A program made the translations under genes and the position numbers. Shown one piece after another: positions 53,379 to 58,363 of a stretch of DNA of 58,363 nt. The number at the start of each line of letters is the position of its first letter. Within the stretch, counting starts at the first letter, position 1. This stretch comes from Moritella dasanensis ArB 0140 (GTDB lineage: Bacteria; Pseudomonadota; Gammaproteobacteria; Enterobacterales; Moritellaceae), in assembly GCF_000276805.1 (NCBI RefSeq), contig NZ_AKXQ01000030.1:1-58363 (forward strand), written 5' to 3'. The notes below the pieces were generated by a model. That model was given only the letters and a program-made list of their open reading frames with translations. It had not been told where the DNA came from and ran no database searches.

Positions 53379-55394
53379 ATGAAAATGAATCCTCGTCAGG
53401 ATGAAGCTGTTAAATATATTTCTGGACCGTGTTTGGTACTTGCTGGTGCCGGGAGTGGTAAAACGCGTGTTATTACCACCAAAATTGCCCATCTAGTGCA
53501 AAACTGCAGCTACCAGGCCAAGAATATTGCCGCGGTAACGTTTACCAATAAAGCAGCGCGAGAGATGAAGGAGCGTATCGCTCAGACATTAGGTAAAAAA
53601 GAAGCAAAAGGCTTGATGGTTTCTACATTCCATACCTTAGGGCTGAATATTATTCGTAAAGAATATAAAAGCTTAGGCATCAAGCAAGCCTTTACCTTGT
53701 TTGACGATCAAGACCAATTAGCGTTATTAAAAGAGCTGACTCAAGATACTTTAGAAGAAGACAAAGAGTTGATCGACCAATTGCGCAGTGCTATCTCCAA
53801 TTGGAAAAGTGAGTTGGTATTACCACCACAAGCGCTGACCCGTGCACAGATGCCACAAGACAAATTATTTGCCCAGTGTTATGAAGATTACCTCCGTCAT
53901 ATGAAAGCCTATAACGCCTTGGATTTTGATGATCTGATCATGATGCCAACCTTGTTATTACGCTTAAATGAAGAGGTGCGTGAACGCTGGCAAAATAAGA
54001 TCCGTTATTTATTGGTGGATGAATATCAAGACACTAATACCAGCCAATATGAATTGGTGAAATTGCTGGTTGGCCACAGTGCTAAGTTTACCGTTGTAGG
54101 GGATGATGACCAGTCGATTTATTCGTGGCGTGGTGCCCGACCTGAAAACCTGACGTTATTGCAGAGTGATTTTCCTGGCTTGAAAGTGGTGAAGCTAGAG
54201 CAAAATTACCGTTCAACTCAGCGTATTTTAAAAGCGGCCAATATCTTAATTGATAATAACCCGCATGAATTTAATAAACGCTTATTCAGCGAACTTGGTT
54301 ATGGTGAACCGATTAAAGTGTTCACTACTAAAAATGAAGAGCATGAAGCTGAAAAAGTAGTATCGGAAATGTTAGCGCACAAGTTTATGGCGCGCAGCGA
54401 ATATAAAGACTACGCGATCTTATACCGTGGCAACCATCAGTCACGGTTATTTGAAAAAGCGTTAATGACCAACCGTATTCCGTATAAGATCAGTGGTGGT
54501 ACGTCATTTTTCTCGCGTGCCGAGATCAAAGATATGATGGCTTATCTGCGATTATTAGTGAATCCGGATGATGATAATGCGTTTCTACGTGTGGTCAATG
54601 TACCGCGTCGTGAGATAGGCCCGACAACGTTAGAGAAACTCGGTAATTACGCCAACATACGTAACATCAGTTTGTTTGCAGCGAGTTTTGAAATGGGACT
54701 TGAGCAGACGCTCACTGGCCGTGGTTTAATCGCTGTACGCGGCTTTACACGTTGGTTAGTGGAATTAGCCGACCAAGAGCAACGCAGTGACAGTATTGAT
54801 GCTGTGCGTGATATGGTCCGTGATATTCATTACGAAGATTGGTTATACGAAACCAGTGCCAGTGCAAAAGCCGCTGAAATGCGCATGAAGAATGTGTCTG
54901 AGCTGTATCGTTGGGTGACTGAAATGCTCAAAGGTGATGATCTCGATGAAGAGATGACGCTGGCACAAGTGGTTACTCGATTAACGTTACGCGACATGCT
55001 GGAGCGTAATGAAGACGAAGACGATTCTGATCAAGTGCAGCTAATGACTTACCATGCTTCTAAAGGTCTGGAATATCCGTACGTGTTCATGGTAGGGATG
55101 GAAGAGGGGATCTTACCACATCAAAGCTCGATTGATGATGATCCGAATGTCGAAGAAGAACGTCGTTTAGCGTATGTGGGGATCACCCGTGCGAAAAAAG
55201 TCTTGTTCATGATGTTATGCAAAGAGCGTCGTCAATATGGTGAAGTGGTAAAACCAGAACCAAGCCGTTTCTTGTTAGAGTTACCGCAAGATGATCTGGA
55301 ATGGGATTTACGTAAAGTACCTGATTCGCCAGTCGAAAAACAAGCAAAAGGTAAACGTGGCGTCGCTAATCTGAGAGCATTGTTTAATAAATAA
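53379..55394 (+). CDS. rep: ATP-dependent DNA helicase Rep
   Basis: Superfamily 1A 3'-5' helicase that helps replication forks pass obstacles. Walker [11 protein letters not shown], Walker [11 protein letters not shown], motif [16 protein letters not shown], motif IV QNYRS and the C-terminal [10 protein letters not shown] / YVGITRAKK motifs. 671 residues against 673 for E. coli Rep, distinguishing it from UvrD (720). ATG 53379; a second ATG two codons later is possible. Rep also lies near ilvY-ilvC in E. coli. Confidence 0.96.
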   Translation: MKMNPRQDEAVKYISGPCLVLAGAGSGKTRVITTKIAHLVQNCSYQAKNIAAVTFTNKAAREMKERIAQTLGKKEAKGLMVSTFHTLGLNIIRKEYKSLGIKQAFTLFDDQDQLALLKELTQDTLEEDKELIDQLRSAISNWKSELVLPPQALTRAQMPQDKLFAQCYEDYLRHMKAYNALDFDDLIMMPTLLLRLNEEVRERWQNKIRYLLVDEYQDTNTSQYELVKLLVGHSAKFTVVGDDDQSIYSWRGARPENLTLLQSDFPGLKVVKLEQNYRSTQRILKAANILIDNNPHEFNKRLFSELGYGEPIKVFTTKNEEHEAEKVVSEMLAHKFMARSEYKDYAILYRGNHQSRLFEKALMTNRIPYKISGGTSFFSRAEIKDMMAYLRLLVNPDDDNAFLRVVNVPRREIGPTTLEKLGNYANIRNISLFAASFEMGLEQTLTGRGLIAVRGFTRWLVELADQEQRSDSIDAVRDMVRDIHYEDWLYETSASAKAAEMRMKNVSELYRWVTEMLKGDDLDEEMTLAQVVTRLTLRDMLERNEDEDDSDQVQLMTYHASKGLEYPYVFMVGMEEGILPHQSSIDDDPNVEEERRLAYVGITRAKKVLFMMLCKERRQYGEVVKPEPSRFLLELPQDDLEWDLRKVPDSPVEKQAKGKRGVANLRALFNK

Positions 55395-55453
55395 GGTTAA
55401 TAAGTAACTTAAATAATTTATTAAAGTACGATAGCTAGATTTCAAATCGCTTG

Positions 55454-56803
55454 TTAGAGTTCTAATAAGCGATTCACTTGCCTATAATCCATCGGCTGAG
55501 CGATATAATTGCCTTGACCAAACTCACAACCTAACTCGATTAACTTGGCGTGCTGTTGTGGGTTGTTAATGCCTTCTACGATGACTTTAAAACCCATATC
55601 ATGACTAATATCTCTAATTACCCGAATTAACGACAAGTCTTTTTTCGACATCAACATACGGTTGGTAAAATGGCTGTCTATTTTGACAAAATCAATGGGG
55701 TACTGAAAGAACGCGTTTAGCGAACTAAAACCGTTACCAAAATCATCCAACCCCACTTGAACCCCAATTTGACGTAACTTTTCCAGTGCGCGGATGGCAA
55801 ATTTATTGTGTGCCATAAATTCATGTTCTCTAAACTCAAAGACTAAGCGCTGCGGTGGTATCTGTTGCTGCTGAATAATAAAAATTAAATGTTCAACAGC
55901 GCCATCAAGAATCAGGTGTTTGGCAGATAAGTTCATGGTTAATATGATTTGTTGATTATCAACGTGCGAGTTATGCCATTTTTTTAGCTGTAAACAAGCC
56001 TGATTAATAATATGCAGATCAAGGGCGATGATAATATCGGTGTTCTCGGCTAAGGAGATAAAATTATTATCTCCTTTATCACTATTCTGTTCTTCCTCAT
56101 GCCAATGGGCGATCACTTCAAAGCCAATCAGTCGATTGCTGTTTAGCTGAATAATGGGTTGGTAGTAAGGCAATATATCGTTGTTAATAATGGCGTGAGT
56201 GAGCTTATCTTGTTGCTGTATAGCTTGGGTGTTTTTAACGGGTGATGGTAATGCTGTGGACAGGTGATAGTGACCTAAACCTTGTTGTTGTGCGTTCTTG
56301 AGGGCGATGTCGGCATCTTTCAATACTTGACTGACGGAATGTGGCGCTTGCTGCAAGCTAATGCCGATGCTGCTACTGCAGAGAATTTTATAATGGTTAA
56401 CCTGAAAACTAAACCGAAACTGCGATTGAATTTCTTTGGCTAGATCTAAAGCGCTATCCGCATCGGTGATGTCTGTTTTTAACAAGGCAAACTCATCACC
56501 TTGTAAATTGACTAAACAATCATTGCACGAGGTTAATGATAGTAAATGCTCGCGGATGGTCGAAATTAATTTATTACTGAGCTCACTGCCAAAGTTGCGC
56601 TCAACGTCAGCGATGTTATCCACTTTGATCAGTAAGAGCACAAAGCGTTGTTGAGTTTGTTGCAATAGCTGTAAAGCTGATTTTAGTTGCGTTAGAAATA
56701 ATGCCCGCTGGGTACGTAACGAATGAGATAAAGCTAAATTCATGAGCTTGGTATTACGTGGTCGCGGTTGTATTGAAAGACGGTCCTTGTTCACAATTGG
56801 CAT
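55454..56803 (-). CDS. GGDEF-EAL domain protein with altered signature motifs
   Basis: 449 residues, no membrane segment. The GGDEF domain (about 45-190) has QGDEF in place of GGDEF (LQGDEFALL), so cyclase activity is doubtful. The EAL domain (about 200-445) reads FEVIAHW where EALLRW is usual, but the metal and catalytic positions remain: E of FEV, N in MNLSAKH, E in FEFREHEF, DDFGNGFSSL, K in FVKIDS, E in VEGIN and Q in GQGNYIAQPM. A c-di-GMP phosphodiesterase is therefore plausible. The ribosome site is very close to the ATG, so the start is uncertain. Confidence 0.85.
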   Translation of the reverse strand: MPIVNKDRLSIQPRPRNTKLMNLALSHSLRTQRALFLTQLKSALQLLQQTQQRFVLLLIKVDNIADVERNFGSELSNKLISTIREHLLSLTSCNDCLVNLQGDEFALLKTDITDADSALDLAKEIQSQFRFSFQVNHYKILCSSSIGISLQQAPHSVSQVLKDADIALKNAQQQGLGHYHLSTALPSPVKNTQAIQQQDKLTHAIINNDILPYYQPIIQLNSNRLIGFEVIAHWHEEEQNSDKGDNNFISLAENTDIIIALDLHIINQACLQLKKWHNSHVDNQQIILTMNLSAKHLILDGAVEHLIFIIQQQQIPPQRLVFEFREHEFMAHNKFAIRALEKLRQIGVQVGLDDFGNGFSSLNAFFQYPIDFVKIDSHFTNRMLMSKKDLSLIRVIRDISHDMGFKVIVEGINNPQQHAKLIELGCEFGQGNYIAQPMDYRQVNRLLEL

Positions 56804-56875
56804 CCTAATGGTCTTTAATCACTAAAAAAACGAAGTCTTATAGTGATAAAGTCTAGCAGTGGATAACTGTGGGTC

Positions 56876-56904
56876 AAAAAAAGCCACTAAATAAATTAGT
56901 GGCT
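56876..56904 (-). terminator. terminator after the cytochrome c5 gene
   Basis: On the minus strand AGCCACTAA pairs with TTAGTGGCT (arms 56896-56904 and 56882-56890), followed by a run of T (56882-56876). Confidence 0.88.
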
Positions 56905-56974
56905 CTATCGAAAGTCTGTGTCTTATAACGGCTTAGCGTCATAATTTTTTGTTATCACATACTCTGCTGTGGTG

Positions 56975-57394
56975 TTATAGACCTTGGATCATGTAATCAA
57001 CAGCGGCATGTAGTTCATCATCAGAACAATTAGCACAAGTACCACGTGGAGGCATTACACCATTTAAGCCTTCGATTGCGTGGCGATATAATGTTGCTTT
57101 ACCTTGGGCAATACGTGGTGCCCACTGATCTGCATTACCTTTAATTGGTGCGCCTGCAAGGCCACTGCCGTGACACATGTTGCAAGTAGCAGTATAAACT
57201 TGCTCGCCTGTGCGCGGTTCTGCAGGTGTTGTGCTTTTTGCAACAACAGGAGCAAGTTCACCTGGTAGGTATACTTGGCCAACAGGAGCAATACGTTCTG
57301 CAACTGATTCAGCAGAATTGTGGCCTGCGTTTACAGTGAATGCAAATAGCAGTGATGCTGATAAAGTGATTAGAATATTTCGTAATTTATGCAT
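56975..57394 (-). CDS. cytochrome c5
   Basis: 139 residues: signal peptide (ILITLSASLLFAFTVNA), a linker, then a class I c-type domain with heme-binding C71-NM-C74-H75 and the axial methionine in GVMPPRGTC. The extra cysteine pair of GTCANCSDDELHAAVDYM is the mark of cytochrome c5. Periplasmic electron carrier, probably to a cbb3 or similar oxidase. Single gene with its own terminator. Confidence 0.93.
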   Translation of the reverse strand: MHKLRNILITLSASLLFAFTVNAGHNSAESVAERIAPVGQVYLPGELAPVVAKSTTPAEPRTGEQVYTATCNMCHGSGLAGAPIKGNADQWAPRIAQGKATLYRHAIEGLNGVMPPRGTCANCSDDELHAAVDYMIQGL

Positions 57395-57635
57395 GCTCTT
57401 TTTAGCTCCCTAATTAATGGTATTGTTAGTCAGTGGGTGACTTTTGTTATAATAAATCCCTAGTACTGTTAGCCATTATATCCTTACCTAGCCTTAGGTT
57501 AAATAGTTGTAACAGTGTTTGTTGCATTTTACTTGGTTATAAAAGATACAGGCTTTGTGGTGATACGACATTTTCAGGCCGAATAACCGGATTTGCCTAG
57601 ACGAGATCCGTTGTTGGACGTAAGATATTATTCAT

Positions 57636-57712
57636 GCGTCCGTAGCTCAGTTGGATAGAGCGCGCCCCTCCGGAGGGTGAGGTCGGAGGTTCGACTCCTC
57701 TCGGACGCACCA
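57636..57712 (+). tRNA. tRNA-Arg (CCG)
   Basis: 77 bases. Acceptor GCGTCCG pairs with CGGACGC, loop CTCCGGA gives anticodon CCG, T-arm GGTTCGACTCC, encoded CCA. First tRNA of the cluster, analogous to argX in enteric bacteria. The 240 bases before it (57395-57635) hold no gene; promoter boxes are uncertain. Confidence 0.97.
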
Positions 57713-57750
57713 TTATAGTTATTATAGTGGTTGTGTAATGAATGATAAAT

Positions 57751-57827
57751 GGCGGTTGTAGCTCAGTTGGTAGAGCCCCGGATTGTGATTCCGGTTGTCG
57801 AGGGTTCAATCCCCTTCAGTCGCCCCA
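57751..57827 (+). tRNA. tRNA-His (GTG), first copy
   Basis: 77 bases including the encoded G-1 that pairs with C73, the identity element of tRNA-His. Acceptor GCGGTTG with CAGTCGC, anticodon loop ATTGTGAT, CCA encoded. 38 bases after tRNA-Arg, probably cotranscribed. Confidence 0.97.
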
Positions 57828-57970
57828 TTATTCTTTGATTACGCACACTAATGTAAATACAGTTTTGGCAGTGAATTAATTCATCCTGATTGTTTTTTGC
57901 ACTGGTGCTGTTTGTTTTTATTCCTATTTAATTGAAAACGATCAAATATGCGTTTTTTAGTTAAAAAGAC

Positions 57971-57998
57971 TTGCAGACTTACACACAATATCTATAAT
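57971..57998 (+). promoter_or_regulatory. promoter of the tRNA-Pro/His/Leu unit
   Basis: TTGCAG (57971-57976), 16 bases, TATAAT (57993-57998), followed by the G+C-rich discriminator GCGCAC, typical of stable RNA promoters under stringent control. The gap 57828-58039 holds nothing else. Confidence 0.75.
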
Positions 57999-58039
57999 GC
58001 GCACACTTGTTAAGAATGATGCATTCTAACTTGTATGTT

Positions 58040-58116
58040 CGGTGATTAGCGCAGCTTGGTAGCGCACCTGGTTTGGGACCAGGGGGTCAGAGGTTCGAAT
58101 CCTCTATCACCGACCA
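58040..58116 (+). tRNA. tRNA-Pro (TGG)
   Basis: 77 bases. Acceptor CGGTGAT pairs with ATCACCG, anticodon loop TTTGGGA gives TGG, T-arm GGTTCGAATCC, CCA encoded. Own promoter upstream. Confidence 0.97.
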
Positions 58117-58120
58117 CTAT

Positions 58121-58197
58121 GGCGGTTGTAGCTCAGTTGGTAGAGCCCCGGATTGTGATTCCGGTTGTCGAGGGTTCAATCCCCTTCAGTCGCCCCA
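58121..58197 (+). tRNA. tRNA-His (GTG), second copy
   Basis: Identical over all 77 bases to the copy at 57751-57827, including G-1 and CCA. 4 bases after tRNA-Pro. Confidence 0.97.
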
Positions 58198-58276
58198 TAT
58201 TCGATAACGTAGATATTCTTTTAGAATTGAGTTATCACCCTTGCTAGCGTTACCTACTAGTAAGTTGAAAAATTGT

Positions 58277-58361
58277 GCGGAAGTGGCGGAATTGGTAGAC
58301 GCGCTAGATTTAGGTTCTAGTATTGCAAAGTGTGAGAGTTCAAGTCTCTCCTTCCGCACCA
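58277..58361 (+). tRNA. tRNA-Leu (TAG)
   Basis: 85 bases with the long variable arm of class II tRNAs. Acceptor GCGGAAG pairs with CTTCCGC; anticodon loop TTTAGGT gives TAG. CCA ends 2 bases before the window edge. The cluster may continue beyond the window. Confidence 0.96.
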
Positions 58362-58363
58362 TG

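Noticed and set aside
57522-57550. tRNA-Arg promoter with TTGCAT and GATACA
   Set aside because: The -10 match is poor and an alternative TATAAA is too close to the -35.
57597-58247. Open frames across the tRNA genes
   Set aside because: They cover structured tRNA sequence on either strand and are not proteins.
1-58363. CRISPR array, prophage, insertion sequence or toxin-antitoxin system
   Set aside because: No spaced identical repeats with unique spacers, no transposase, integrase or phage structural gene and no typical small toxin-antitoxin pair was seen. The only tandem repeats are the tRNA-like array and short microsatellites.

Overview
The window reads as chromosome of a marine gammaproteobacterium. 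Moritella is the best guess, with Psychromonas, Photobacterium or Vibrio as alternatives. The reasons are the AT-rich, moderately biased codon use, the E. coli-like gene neighbourhoods (cadBA next to a lysyl-tRNA synthetase, srkA-dsbA, ilvGMED with a leader peptide, ilvY-ilvC, rpmB-rpmG, an argX/hisR-like tRNA cluster) and the repetitive, partly decayed tRNA sequence at the left edge. The assignment is inferred from gene content; no database search was possible. No phage, transposon, CRISPR array or plasmid gene is visible.

Layout. 1-627: tail of a tandem array of about 180 bp units, each a broken tRNA-Asp-like sequence followed by an intrinsic terminator. 0.9-11.7 kb: lysine/polyamine block with cadC-cadB-cadA, pyridoxal kinase pdxY, lysyl-tRNA synthetase, the mdtJI polyamine exporter with a divergent LysR regulator, and a Yip1-family membrane protein. 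12-15.8 kb: a TVP38 membrane domain fused to a flavin disulfide oxidoreductase, then a MocR-type regulator. 16-24.7 kb: ccoG, srkA-dsbA, an acyl-CoA ligase, two tandem YihG-like acyltransferases and comM. 25-36.1 kb: branched-chain amino acid block, with the ilv leader and attenuator and ilvGMED, then alanine dehydrogenase, a Bax-like glucosaminidase and a DAACS symporter, and finally ilvA. 36-41 kb: lipoprotein, rlmJ, alpha/beta hydrolase plus K+ channel, ubiK and a beta-repeat exported protein. 41-44 kb: ilvY and ilvC, divergent. 44-52.5 kb: a tandem thioredoxin-fold protein, tcdA, a thiolase, csdE, a PepSY/two-component/BOF envelope-sensing block and csdA. 52.8-57.4 kb: rpmB-rpmG, rep, a GGDEF/EAL protein and cytochrome c5. 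57.6-58.36 kb: tRNA-Arg, tRNA-His, tRNA-Pro, tRNA-His and tRNA-Leu.

How the genes work together. CadC should sense acid and lysine and switch on CadB/CadA, which exchange lysine for cadaverine. PdxY can supply the PLP that CadA needs, and MdtJI can export polyamines. IlvG/M, IlvC, IlvD, IlvE and IlvA cover the isoleucine/valine pathway, controlled here by a visible leader-peptide attenuator and by IlvY. TcdA, CsdE and CsdA form the t6A-cyclization/sulfur-transfer set, but they are dispersed over 8 kb with a two-component system between them.

Most of the window is ordinary core genome. The points most worth a second look are the tRNA-like repeat array with a compensatory change in its terminator stem, the ilv attenuator, a perfect 18-bp PsrA-like palindrome before the thiolase, several long perfect inverted repeats in unexpected places, the DPSY motif of RlmJ, and the PepSY-flanked two-component system. 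I did not find a convincing previously undescribed system.
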